A stretch of 64,000 nt of DNA from Hyphomicrobiales bacterium. GTDB lineage: Bacteria > Pseudomonadota > Alphaproteobacteria > Rhizobiales > Rhizobiaceae. Positions 1 to 7,793 of the stretch are shown piece after piece. The stretch covers positions 378,853 through 442,852 of the forward strand of contig UEGQ01000015.1 in the NCBI GenBank assembly GCA_900466005.1, written 5' to 3'. The position numbers and the translations under genes were made by a program. The first letter of the stretch is position 1. Each line of letters opens with the position of its first letter. The notes beneath the pieces are model-generated. The model was not told the DNA's origin and did no database searches. It was given only the letters and a program-made list of their open reading frames with translations.

Positions 1-158
1 GCATCGCCGACGGTATGACGATCCAGAAACCGGACGGCCGCACCTTCGGCCCGAGCGACTGGGACGGACTTCCCTCGCAACGCATCTGCACCGGCATCGA
101 CGCGCCAGCTGTGCTGCAACTCATCCACGACACAATCGTGTCGGTGAAGGAAGACTGA
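1..158 (+). CDS. C-terminal end of an unidentified protein (partial)
   Basis: An open frame enters from the left edge and stops at TGA 156-158, leaving about 51 residues that end in SVKED. The residues are mixed polar and hydrophobic, with no signal peptide, membrane segment or motif I recognise. The codon use (G/C-rich third positions) matches the neighbours, so it is probably a real gene end. The start and most of the protein lie outside the window, so no function can be given. Confidence 0.55.
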   Translation, partial: IADGMTIQKPDGRTFGPSDWDGLPSQRICTGIDAPAVLQLIHDTIVSVKED

Positions 159-287
159 GCGCCGGCGCTCGACTGCCGGTCACTTCGTTGGTCGCGCCGT
201 CCACGGCCGCTATCGTGCAGATTTGGTCACTTCGCCCTGAAGCCGTAAGGTTTTCGGGGGTGGAGCGGAATTTTCGCTTTTGAAATA

Positions 288-343
288 TTCACCCATATGG
301 TTGACTATTGGGTGAAGCTCCTATATTCAACCTTTAGGGTGAA
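288..343. promoter_or_regulatory. Probable ArsR autoregulatory operator with promoter
   Basis: TTCACCCA (288-295) and TGGGTGAA (309-316) form a perfect 8-bp inverted repeat. A second, slightly imperfect pair, TTCAACC (326-332) and GGGTGAA (337-343), ends three bases before the ATG at 347. A possible -35 (TTGACT, 301-306) and -10 (TATATT, 322-327, spacing 15) lie between and within the arms. ArsR-type dimers bind such repeats and usually repress their own gene, so autorepression is inferred. Confidence 0.6.
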
Positions 344-346
344 CAA

Positions 347-688
347 ATGGACGAAGACGCTCTGTCGCGAATTCTCAAAGCCGCCGGTGATACCACGCGG
401 CGACAGATCTTGACGCTCCTCGTTCAGGAAGGGGCGTTGAGAGTGACCGCGCTCGCCGCCCATTTCGACATGTCGCTGAATTCCGTCTCGAAGCATATCA
501 AGGTGCTGGAGGAGGCGGGACTGGTCACCCGCCGGACGATGGGTCGTGAGCATTTCATCGCGGCCGAGCTCGAACCGCTCAAGCTCACCGAGAGCTGGTT
601 CGCGCAACTGAAGTCCATCTGGGAGTTGCGCCTGACGGCGCTGGAAAATGCACTCGCTTCAGAGGAACACGACCATGAGCGAACTTGA
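347..688 (+). CDS. ArsR-family winged-helix transcriptional regulator
   Basis: This 113-residue protein has the size and fold pattern of ArsR/SmtB repressors. An N-terminal helix (LSRILKAAGDTTRRQILTLL) leads into a helix-turn-helix (VTALAAHFDMSLNSVSKHIKVLEEAGLV) and a beta-hairpin wing with RRTMGREHF. No Cys metal-binding box is present, so it resembles the ArsR subgroup paired with SRPBCC/AHSA1 proteins rather than metal sensors. Its last 14 bases overlap the next gene, which suggests translational coupling. Inverted repeats just upstream suggest autorepression. The inducing signal is unknown. Confidence 0.9.
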   Translation: MDEDALSRILKAAGDTTRRQILTLLVQEGALRVTALAAHFDMSLNSVSKHIKVLEEAGLVTRRTMGREHFIAAELEPLKLTESWFAQLKSIWELRLTALENALASEEHDHERT

Positions 689-1103
689 ACTGACGGTAAG
701 CCGCACGATCGCCGCCTCGCGCGAAAAGGTCTTCAATGCCTGGCTGTCGCCGGACCTGCTTTCGAAAGTCATGCGCCCGCCGGGCACCACGAGCGAGGCC
801 GCGAAGGTGACCAATGATCCGGTCAAGGGCGGCCGCTTCTCGATCGTCATGAAGACGCCGGCGAAGGAGATTCCGCATGCCGGCACCTACCTCGAGATCG
901 ATCCTTATTCGCGCCTCTCGTTTACGTGGGAGTCGCCGTTCTCCCAGGACGACAGCGTCGTCACGATCGACTTTTCGGAGCCGGAGCCCGGCATGACGGA
1001 GATCACCCTGAAACAGGTGAAGTTCCGCAGCGAAGAGGCGCGCCTCGGCCATATCGAGGGATGGAACGCGATCCTCAGCCGTCTCGCCGAGACGCTCGCC
1101 TGA
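675..1103 (+). CDS. SRPBCC (AHSA1/START-like) domain protein
   Basis: A 142-residue protein that begins with the typical SRPBCC pattern: LELTVSRTIAASREKVFNAW, a beta strand followed by the helix that starts the helix-grip fold. It continues through GGRFSIVM, LSFTWE and EPEPGMTEITL, and ends in GHIEGWNAILSRLAETL, the long C-terminal helix. These proteins bind hydrophobic ligands, and many in bacteria are paired with an ArsR repressor as here. The ATG at 675 lies inside the regulator's reading frame (14-bp overlap), so the two are probably co-translated. The ligand is unknown. Confidence 0.88.
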   Translation: MSELELTVSRTIAASREKVFNAWLSPDLLSKVMRPPGTTSEAAKVTNDPVKGGRFSIVMKTPAKEIPHAGTYLEIDPYSRLSFTWESPFSQDDSVVTIDFSEPEPGMTEITLKQVKFRSEEARLGHIEGWNAILSRLAETLA

Positions 1104-1127
1104 CCCGGAGACATCGTCGGGCGGCGT

Positions 1128-1820
1128 TCAGGCCGCCCGGCCCACCATGACGACCGGCAGTCCCATTCTTCTCGCCGCGACGATCTTGCCGTAGCCGGCC
1201 TCGCCGCCTGAATTGCGGCAGACGAGGTGCGTAACCCGATGGAGCCGGAAGAGGTCCGCTTCCTCCTCGGGATCGGCCGAAGCCTTTCCAAGAAGCAGAT
1301 CGCAACTGGCAAAGCCGAGCGGCTTCTCCGGCGGGTCGACCATGCGAACCACGAAATGGCAATCCTGTCGGCCTTCGAAGGTGCCGAGATGCTGCCGCCC
1401 GAGGGCGAGAAAGACACGGGCCTCGGCGGGCAGGGCGGCTGCCGCCTCCTCGAGGCTCTGCACCTCGATCCAGTTGTCGCCGGGCCGCTTCTCCCAGGCG
1501 GGGCGCGCCGGTTGCTCCAGCGGTATCCCGGTTGCAGCACAGGCCAGCCGGGCGTTCTGCGAGATCCGGTTCGCGAAGGGGTGCGTCGCGTCGATCACCT
1601 TCGCGATGCCGTTCTCGGCGATGTAGCGCGCCAGGCCTTCCGCGCCGCCGAAGCCGCCGATTCGGGTGCGGCCGGGGAGCGGCGCCGGGTTGCTCGTACG
1701 ACCAGCGAGCGAGGTGACGACATCCGCACCGGCGTCGACCAGCCGACGGGCGATCGCCGCCGCCTCCGCGGTCCCGCCGAGGATCAGGACTTTCTCCCGT
1801 CGGTCAACCGGCGCGGCCAA
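1128..1820 (-). CDS. cobK: Precorrin-6A reductase
   Basis: CobK reduces precorrin-6A to dihydro-precorrin-6 with NADPH in aerobic cobalamin synthesis. The N-terminus holds the family hallmark KVLILGGTAEAAAIARRL, a nucleotide-binding GGT turn. It is followed by ATHPFANRIS and by the late motif RNSGGEAGYGKIVAARRMGLPVVMV (given here in sense, spanning the last 35 residues). It lies directly downstream of cbiD, probably in one transcript. No ATG lies near the expected N-terminus. I chose the TTG at 1820, which overlaps cbiD by 17 bp and gives 230 residues; an ATG at 1904 would add 28 unusual residues. Confidence 0.88.
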   Translation of the reverse strand: MAAPVDRREKVLILGGTAEAAAIARRLVDAGADVVTSLAGRTSNPAPLPGRTRIGGFGGAEGLARYIAENGIAKVIDATHPFANRISQNARLACAATGIPLEQPARPAWEKRPGDNWIEVQSLEEAAAALPAEARVFLALGRQHLGTFEGRQDCHFVVRMVDPPEKPLGFASCDLLLGKASADPEEEADLFRLHRVTHLVCRNSGGEAGYGKIVAARRMGLPVVMVGRAA

Positions 1821-2940
1821 GGATATTGCCTTCTCGGTCGGTAACGATGACGTCGACGTCGACCGGCGCGCCGCGCAGGACGTCGAGCGCCGTTCTGCGG
1901 GCATCCGCCGCGACGATCGCGGCGACGTCGATATCCTCGCCCCGCAGGATTTCGAGGACCTCCAGCGCCGTGTTGGATTGCTCGATTTTCTTCCTGACAG
2001 ACGGATTCAGGTTTTCCGTACAAGGCAATGAAAGAAAATAGCTATTGTCGATCTGGCTGCGGGACGAATGGAGGTCGAGCGCGCCCTGCGCGAGCTTGGC
2101 CATCTTGGCGAACCCCCCGGCGATCGTCAGCCGCGGCACCGGGTGGACGCGCAGGTATTTGAGAAGGCCGCCGGCGAAATCCCCCATGTCGAGGAGTGCT
2201 CCCTCGGGCAGGTCGTAGAGCTCCTGCGCGGTCTTTTCCGATGTCGAGCCGGTGGCGCCGAGCACGTGGGTAATACCCTCGGCACGCGCGACGTCGATGC
2301 CGCGATGGATCGAGTGGATCCAGGCGGCGCAGGAGAACGGGTGCACGATACCGGTCGTCCCCAGCACCGAAAGACCGCCCAGGATGCCGAGGCGCGGGTT
2401 CCAGGTCTGTCTGGCGATCTCCTCGCCGCCGGGGATGGAGACGGTGATTTCGATATCGGCGGGCAGGCCGTGTCCAGCGCAGAGCGTTTCCACTTCGCGG
2501 ATCATCATCTGCCGCGGGACCGGGTTGATCGCGGGTTCGCCGACGCCGAGGGGCAAGCCGGGTTTGGTGACGGTCCCGACGCCGTCGCCGGCGACAAAGC
2601 GGATACCGCTTCCGGGCGGCAACGGCCGCACGGTCGCGATTACTGTGGCGCCATGGGTGACATCGGGATCGTCGCCGGCATCCTTGACGATGCCGGCCGT
2701 GGCATAGCCTTCTCCGAAACTTTCGAAGGCGAGCGCGAAGGCGGGCTCTTCTCCGCGCGGCAGGCGAATACTGACCGGGTCCGGGAACTCGCCGGTGATG
2801 AGCGCCGTCAGCGCCGCCTTCGTGGCGGCGGTGGCGCAGGCTCCGGTCGTCCAGCCGGGGCGCAGCGGTCCTTCGGGCTTCTCCCGGCTATCGCCGGCAG
2901 TCCCCGTGGTCGTCTTCGCCGCTTCGGTCGTCTCGTTCAT
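1804..2940 (-). CDS. cbiD: Cobalt-precorrin-5B C1-methyltransferase-type protein
   Basis: CbiD methylates C1 of the corrin ring during ring contraction. The 378-residue protein shows the family start RPGWTTGACATAATKAAL, then GDGVGTVTKPGLPLGVGEPAINPVP, NPRLGILGGLSVLGTTGIV and IAGGFAKMAKLAQG. The ATG at 2940 (MNETTEAAK) is preferred over an upstream ATG at 2979. CbiD is best known from the anaerobic pathway, but many Rhizobiales appear to use it beside aerobic-type enzymes, in the step done elsewhere by CobF. It diverges from cobA, with only 94 bp between the two starts. No cobalamin riboswitch fits in that gap. Confidence 0.92.
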   Translation of the reverse strand: MNETTEAAKTTTGTAGDSREKPEGPLRPGWTTGACATAATKAALTALITGEFPDPVSIRLPRGEEPAFALAFESFGEGYATAGIVKDAGDDPDVTHGATVIATVRPLPPGSGIRFVAGDGVGTVTKPGLPLGVGEPAINPVPRQMMIREVETLCAGHGLPADIEITVSIPGGEEIARQTWNPRLGILGGLSVLGTTGIVHPFSCAAWIHSIHRGIDVARAEGITHVLGATGSTSEKTAQELYDLPEGALLDMGDFAGGLLKYLRVHPVPRLTIAGGFAKMAKLAQGALDLHSSRSQIDNSYFLSLPCTENLNPSVRKKIEQSNTALEVLEILRGEDIDVAAIVAADARRTALDVLRGAPVDVDVIVTDREGNILGRAG

Positions 2941-3034
2941 GGCTCTCTTATAGGCCAGCGTTTCGGCCTTCGAAAGCACGCAGATGGTGTGTCACGTGAT
3001 TGCAATTTTGGGACTGCGGGCATAGAGCAAGACC

Positions 3035-3877
3035 ATGACTGAATTTCCGTTTTCCGATCTTCCGGCGATCGAGCCCGGTCATGTCTGGCTGGCCGGCGCC
3101 GGCCCCGGTGATCCGGGGCTTCTGACGCTGCTTGCGGCAAAGGCGCTCGGCGAAGCCGACGTGATCGTCCATGACGCGCTGGTCAACGAGGAGTGCCTGA
3201 AGCTCGCACGTCCGGGTGCCGCCCTCGAATATGCCGGCAAGCGCGGGGGAAAGCCCTCCGCCAAGCAGCGCGACATCTCGCTGCGGCTGGTGGAGCTTGC
3301 GAAATCGGGCCTGAAGGTCCTGCGTCTCAAGGGTGGCGACCCCTTCGTGTTCGGCCGCGGCGGAGAGGAGGCGCTGACGCTGGTCGAGCACGGCGTTCCG
3401 TTCCGCATCGTGCCCGGCATCACCGCCGGGATCGGCGGGCTCGCCTATGCCGGCATTCCGGTCACGCATCGGGAGATCAATCACGCCGTCACCTTCCTCA
3501 CCGGTCATGATTCCTCCGGCCTCGTTCCGGACCGGATCAACTGGCAGGCGATCGCCAGGGGCTCCCCGGTGATCGTGATGTACATGGCGATGAAGCATAT
3601 CGGGCGCATTTCCGAGCAGCTGATCGCCGGCGGGCGCAGCGCGTCGGAACCCGTCGCCTTCGTCTGCGATGCCGCGACGGCTTCGCAGAAGGTGCTGGAG
3701 ACGACGCTCGGCGAGGCGGAGCGGGCGGTTGCGGCCTCCGGGCTCGAGCCGCCGGCGATCGTCGTCGTCGGCGAGGTCGTCCGCCTGAGACCGTCGCTCG
3801 ACTGGCTCGGGGCGCTTTCCGGCCGCAAGCTGGTCGGCGATCCCTTTGACGGCGACAACCGGAAGGACACGGCATGA
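3035..3877 (+). CDS. cobA: Uroporphyrinogen-III C-methyltransferase
   Basis: CobA adds two methyl groups from S-adenosylmethionine to uroporphyrinogen III, making precorrin-2, the branch point to cobalamin and sirohaem. The signature GAGPGDPGLLTLLAAKAL begins at residue 21, followed by VIVHDALV, RLKGGDPFVFGRGGEE and VVPGIT-like residues. At 280 residues it is a single-domain SUMT with no CysG-type dehydrogenase or ferrochelatase fusion. Its last four bases overlap the cobB start (ATGA), so the cobABCD genes look like one tightly packed operon. Confidence 0.95.
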   Translation: MTEFPFSDLPAIEPGHVWLAGAGPGDPGLLTLLAAKALGEADVIVHDALVNEECLKLARPGAALEYAGKRGGKPSAKQRDISLRLVELAKSGLKVLRLKGGDPFVFGRGGEEALTLVEHGVPFRIVPGITAGIGGLAYAGIPVTHREINHAVTFLTGHDSSGLVPDRINWQAIARGSPVIVMYMAMKHIGRISEQLIAGGRSASEPVAFVCDAATASQKVLETTLGEAERAVAASGLEPPAIVVVGEVVRLRPSLDWLGALSGRKLVGDPFDGDNRKDTA

Positions 3878-5178
3878 GCGGGTTGATGATCGCCGCGCCG
3901 GCGACCGGATCGGGCAAGACCACCGTCACGCTCGGCCTCCTGCGCGCACTGAAGCGGCTCGGCCACCCGGTCGCGCCCGGCAAGGCGGGGCCGGACTATA
4001 TCGATCCGGCCTTCCATGCGGCGGCGAGCGGCGAGGCCTGCCTGAACTTCGATCCCTGGGCCATGCGGCGCGAGCTGTTGCTCGCCAATGCCGCCCTTCA
4101 CAGGTCCGGCGGCAAGGACCTCGTCGTCGAGGCGATGATGGGGCTCTTCGACGGTGCCGCCGACGGGCGCGGCTCGGCGGCCGATCTCGCAGCGATCCTC
4201 GGGCTCTCCGTGCTGCTCGTCGTCGATTGCGCGCGCTCCTCCCATTCGACCGCCGCCCTCGTCAGCGGCTTCGCCAATTACCGGATCGACACCCGCATCG
4301 TCGGCGTGATCCTCAACCGGGTCAGTGGGGACCGCCACGAGGCGATGCTGCGCGATGCCATGGCCGCCATCCGCATGCCGGTCTTCGGCGTCATCCGCAC
4401 GAACAAGTCGCTCGAACTGCCGGCACGCCATCTCGGGCTGGTCCAGGCCGGAGAACACGGCGAACTCGAAAGCTTCATCGACCGGGCCGCGGACCTCGTC
4501 GCCTCATCCTGCGACGTCAAGGCGCTGATCCGCACCGCCCGGCACATTCCCGATCGCGCCTCCGACGCCAATATCGCCCGGCTGATGCCGTTCGGCCAGA
4601 AGATCGCGGTCGCGCGGGACAATGCCTTCGCCTTTTCTTACGAGCACATGTTGATGGGCTGGCGTCGCCGCGGCGCGGAAATCTCCTTCTTCTCGCCGCT
4701 TGCCGACGAGGCACCGGCGGATGACTGCGATGCGATCTACCTGCCGGGCGGCTATCCGGAACTCTCCGCCGGTCAGATCGCTGCGGCCGGAACCTTCCGT
4801 GCCGGCATGGTGGCCGCGCAGGCGCGTGGTGCCCGCATCTTCGGCGAATGCGGCGGCTATATGGTGCTCGGCGACGCGCTGATCGACGAAGCGGGCGCGA
4901 GCCACCCGATGCTCGGCTTCCTGCCGTTGGTGACGAGCTTTGCCAAGCGCAAACGCCAGCTCGGCTATCGTCGTGTGCGGCCGCTTGCCGGCGCCTTCTT
5001 CACCACGGAGATGACGGCGCACGAATTTCACTACGCGACGATCGTTTCGGAAGGCGAGGGCGACCGGCTCTTCGCCGCCGAGGACGCACTCGGTACGTCG
5101 CTCGGCGAGGTTGGCCTCAGGCGTGGTTCGGTCGCCGGTTCCTTCATGCATCTCATCGATATCTGCGAGACCCGATGA
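3874..5178 (+). CDS. cobB: Cobyrinate (hydrogenobyrinate) a,c-diamide synthase
   Basis: CobB amidates the a and c side chains of the corrin ring, using ATP and glutamine. The 434-residue protein has an N-terminal P-loop (APATGSGKTTVTLGLLRAL), the GPDYIDPAFH segment and a middle region of CobB/CobQ type. The C-terminal class I glutamine amidotransferase domain holds YLPGGYPEL and the nucleophile Cys in GECGGYMVLG. The late HEFHYA motif supports the assignment. It overlaps cobA and cobC by four bases each, indicating translational coupling. Confidence 0.95.
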   Translation: MSGLMIAAPATGSGKTTVTLGLLRALKRLGHPVAPGKAGPDYIDPAFHAAASGEACLNFDPWAMRRELLLANAALHRSGGKDLVVEAMMGLFDGAADGRGSAADLAAILGLSVLLVVDCARSSHSTAALVSGFANYRIDTRIVGVILNRVSGDRHEAMLRDAMAAIRMPVFGVIRTNKSLELPARHLGLVQAGEHGELESFIDRAADLVASSCDVKALIRTARHIPDRASDANIARLMPFGQKIAVARDNAFAFSYEHMLMGWRRRGAEISFFSPLADEAPADDCDAIYLPGGYPELSAGQIAAAGTFRAGMVAAQARGARIFGECGGYMVLGDALIDEAGASHPMLGFLPLVTSFAKRKRQLGYRRVRPLAGAFFTTEMTAHEFHYATIVSEGEGDRLFAAEDALGTSLGEVGLRRGSVAGSFMHLIDICETR

Positions 5179-6179
5179 GCGGCGTGATCGTGCATGGCGG
5201 CGGCATCGGTGCGGCGGCGGCGCTTTATGGCGGGCGCGTCGAGGACTGGCTCGACCTGTCGACCGGCCTCAACCCGTGCCCGCCCGCCGTTCCGGATGTC
5301 TCCGCTTCGGCCTGGCAACGTCTTCCGGACCAGCATCTTCTCGACGCGGCGACGATCGCGGCGCGTGATTTCTACCGCTCCGGCGCAATTTTACCGCTTG
5401 CCGTGCCGGGAACGCAGGCGGCGATCCAGATGCTGCCGCGCCTCCTTCCTGCCGGCGCGCGGGCGGCGATCCTCTCGCCGACCTATGGCGAATACGCCCG
5501 GGTCTTCGCGCTCGCCGGCGTGGCCGTCGATGCCATCGCCGTGCCGGACGATCTGCATGAGGACCATGCCGTCGTGGTCGCGGTCAATCCCAACAACCCG
5601 GACGGCCGGCTGTTGCCGCGCGCCGTCCTCAAGCAGCTCGCTGCCGACCTTGCCGCTCGCGGTGGTCATCTCGTCGTCGACGAGGCCTTCGCCGACTGCA
5701 CGCCGGAGACGAGCGTCGTCGATCTCGTGCCGGCGACCCCGAACCTCATCGTCTTCCGTTCCTTCGGAAAGTTCTTCGGCATGGCCGGAATCCGGCTCGG
5801 CTTCGTCATCGCGCGGTCGGAGATCAGGGAGCGGATGGCGGCCTGGCTCGGCCCCTGGGCGGTCTCGGGACCGGCCCTTTCGGTCGCCGCTGCGCTGTTG
5901 CGCGACGATGCGGATGCGATCCGCCGGCGGCTCGCCGAGCGGCGGACGGCGCTGCAGCGTGTGCTCACGGGGGCCGGTCTTCAGGTCGCCGGCGGCACGG
6001 CGCTCTTTGCGCTCGTCGAGAGCCCGCGCGCGGAGCAACTCCATGCCCATCTCTGCCGGGCGCACATTCTGACCCGCAAGTTCGACTATGCGCCGACATG
6101 GCTGCGCATCGGCCTTCCGCCGGACGAGGCGGCGGACGCTCGTCTCGCTGCGGCCCTTTCGACCTGGAGCGCTCGATGA
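5175..6179 (+). CDS. cobC: Threonine-phosphate decarboxylase (cobalamin side chain)
   Basis: CobC is a PLP enzyme that makes aminopropanol phosphate, the link between the corrin ring and the nucleotide loop. The 334-residue protein follows the aminotransferase fold: HGGGIGAAAALYGG and DLSTGLNP at the start, VNPNNPDGRLLPR, LVVDEAFADC, and the PLP-lysine motif FRSFGKFFGMAGIRLGF. The ATG at 5175 overlaps the cobB stop (ATGA) and is preferred over an in-frame ATG far upstream inside cobB. The gene ends four bases into cobD. Confidence 0.94.
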   Translation: MSGVIVHGGGIGAAAALYGGRVEDWLDLSTGLNPCPPAVPDVSASAWQRLPDQHLLDAATIAARDFYRSGAILPLAVPGTQAAIQMLPRLLPAGARAAILSPTYGEYARVFALAGVAVDAIAVPDDLHEDHAVVVAVNPNNPDGRLLPRAVLKQLAADLAARGGHLVVDEAFADCTPETSVVDLVPATPNLIVFRSFGKFFGMAGIRLGFVIARSEIRERMAAWLGPWAVSGPALSVAAALLRDDADAIRRRLAERRTALQRVLTGAGLQVAGGTALFALVESPRAEQLHAHLCRAHILTRKFDYAPTWLRIGLPPDEAADARLAAALSTWSAR

Positions 6180-7159
6180 GCACCATGGTCTTTGCGGCTC
6201 TCTTCCTCGCATTGTTGCTCGACCGGCTTGTCGGCGATCCCGCGTGGCTGTGGCAGCGCGTCCGCCATCCGGTCGTGGTTTTCGGCGCGGCGATCGATGC
6301 GCTCGACAGGCGAATGAACCGCGATTCGCTCGCCGGCGACGTTCGTCGCCGCAACGGCGTGGTGGCGATTGCGCTGCTTCTGGTCGGAGCCGCGCTCGCC
6401 GGCTGCCTGCTGCACGGTCTCTTTGCCGCGCTCGGCCTTCTCGGCTTCCTGCTGGAGGTCGCGGTCGTCGCGGTCCTGCTGGCGCAGAAGAGCCTGAAGG
6501 ATCATGTCGCGGCCGTCGCCGACGGCCTTCGCCGCGAGGGACTGGCCGGCGGGCGTCGCGCCGTCTCCATGATCGTCGGACGCGACCCGGAGACGCTCGA
6601 CGGGGCAGGCGTCGTGCGCGCTGCCATCGAGAGCCTTGCGGAAAATTTCGCCGACGGCACGGTTGCGCCGGCCTTCTGGTACGCGGTTGCCGGCCTGCCG
6701 GGCATCTTCGCCTACAAGATGCTGAACACGGCCGACTCGATGATTGGCCACAAAAGCCCGAAATATCTCGATTTCGGCTGGGCGTCTGCGCGCCTCGACG
6801 ACCTCGCCAACTGGCCGGCGGCGCGGCTCTCGAGCCTGTTGATCGCCGCCGGAGCGGCGATACGTCAGGGGCGCGCCGCCGCCCGTTGTTCGCTGTCCGT
6901 CGCCTTTCGCGACAGCCGCCTCCATCGTTCGCCCAACTCCGGCTGGCCGGAAGCCGCTATGGCTGGAGCACTCGACATCCGGCTCGCCGGTCCGCGCACC
7001 TATGGCGGCCAGGTGGTGAGCGAACCGATGATCAACGGCGCCGGCCGCGCCGAGGCCGGAGCGGGCGATATCGGCGCGGCCGTCGGCATCTTCGACGCCG
7101 CCTGCTCGTCGCTGGCCGTGCTCGTGCTCGTTCTGATGGTGATCGCAATCCTTCTCTGA
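6176..7159 (+). CDS. cobD: Adenosylcobinamide-phosphate synthase (CbiB/CobD)
   Basis: This membrane protein joins aminopropanol (phosphate) to adenosylcobyric acid. The 327-residue sequence begins with a hydrophobic segment and the family motif LDRLVGDPAWLWQRVRHPV. It then shows SMIVGRDPETLDGAGVVRAAIESLAENFADG, a highly typical CbiB stretch, and YKMLNTADSMIGHKSPKY. Several membrane segments lie near residues 60-100 and at the C-terminus. It shares an ATGA overlap with cobC and is the last gene of the operon before a gap of 85 bp. Confidence 0.94.
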   Translation: MSTMVFAALFLALLLDRLVGDPAWLWQRVRHPVVVFGAAIDALDRRMNRDSLAGDVRRRNGVVAIALLLVGAALAGCLLHGLFAALGLLGFLLEVAVVAVLLAQKSLKDHVAAVADGLRREGLAGGRRAVSMIVGRDPETLDGAGVVRAAIESLAENFADGTVAPAFWYAVAGLPGIFAYKMLNTADSMIGHKSPKYLDFGWASARLDDLANWPAARLSSLLIAAGAAIRQGRAAARCSLSVAFRDSRLHRSPNSGWPEAAMAGALDIRLAGPRTYGGQVVSEPMINGAGRAEAGAGDIGAAVGIFDAACSSLAVLVLVLMVIAILL

Positions 7160-7244
7160 AGGTGATTCCGGCCGCGCTGGTGTTTGTTTACCCCTTTTGC
7201 GCTAATATCGGACGGTTCTCACGCCCAACGGGAGTGTTCGAGGG

Positions 7245-7673
7245 ATGCGCCGGCTTGTCGCCTTGTTCTTGATTGCCGTCTTCTCGGTTGCCGGTCCTGT
7301 TGCGGCCCTCGCCGATACCGTCGTCGCCCAGATCAGCCTCTCGGCGCAGACGATGAGGGTCTCGGTGAACGGCGAGCCGCAATATACGTGGAAGGTCTCC
7401 ACCGCCCGCCGCGGTTACCGGACGCCGACCGGAATCTTTACCGCGCGCTGGGCCTCGCGCTATCACCGGTCGCGCAAATACGACAATGCACCCATGCCCT
7501 ACGCGATCTTCTTCAAGGGGGGCTACGCCATCCACGGCACTTACGAGGTGAGAAGCCTCGGGCGGCCGGTGTCGCATGGTTGCGTGCGGCTCCACCCCGA
7601 CAATGCGGCGATCTTCTTCAATCTCGCGACCAGCAACGGCCTCGCCAACACCAAGATCATCATCGCGCGCTAG
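7245..7673 (+). CDS. Exported L,D-transpeptidase (YkuD family)
   Basis: A 142-residue single-domain YkuD protein with a signal peptide (RRLVALFLIAVFSVAGPVAALA, cleavage near residue 24). The catalytic motif is clear: the His in YAIHGTYE, followed by the SHGCVRL box, whose Cys is the nucleophile. Such enzymes make 3-3 cross-links in peptidoglycan or attach proteins to it in the periplasm. It is small for the family and lacks LysM or other wall-binding domains. The 85-bp gap after cobD suggests independent expression. Confidence 0.92.
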   Translation: MRRLVALFLIAVFSVAGPVAALADTVVAQISLSAQTMRVSVNGEPQYTWKVSTARRGYRTPTGIFTARWASRYHRSRKYDNAPMPYAIFFKGGYAIHGTYEVRSLGRPVSHGCVRLHPDNAAIFFNLATSNGLANTKIIIAR

Positions 7674-7793
7674 GCGCTTTCCGCGCCGCGGCGGACAACC
7701 GGTGTTATTTCGCGCTCTCTCACAATTCGCGGGAACTCTTCTCCTGTTCGTCCGTTCGGGCGGCTGGCGCATCGGTGAGCCGAGGAGAGGGAC

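Noticed and set aside
2941..3034. Cobalamin riboswitch between cbiD and cobA
   Set aside because: The gap is only 94 bp and has no B12-box-like sequence; the element needs about 200 bases.
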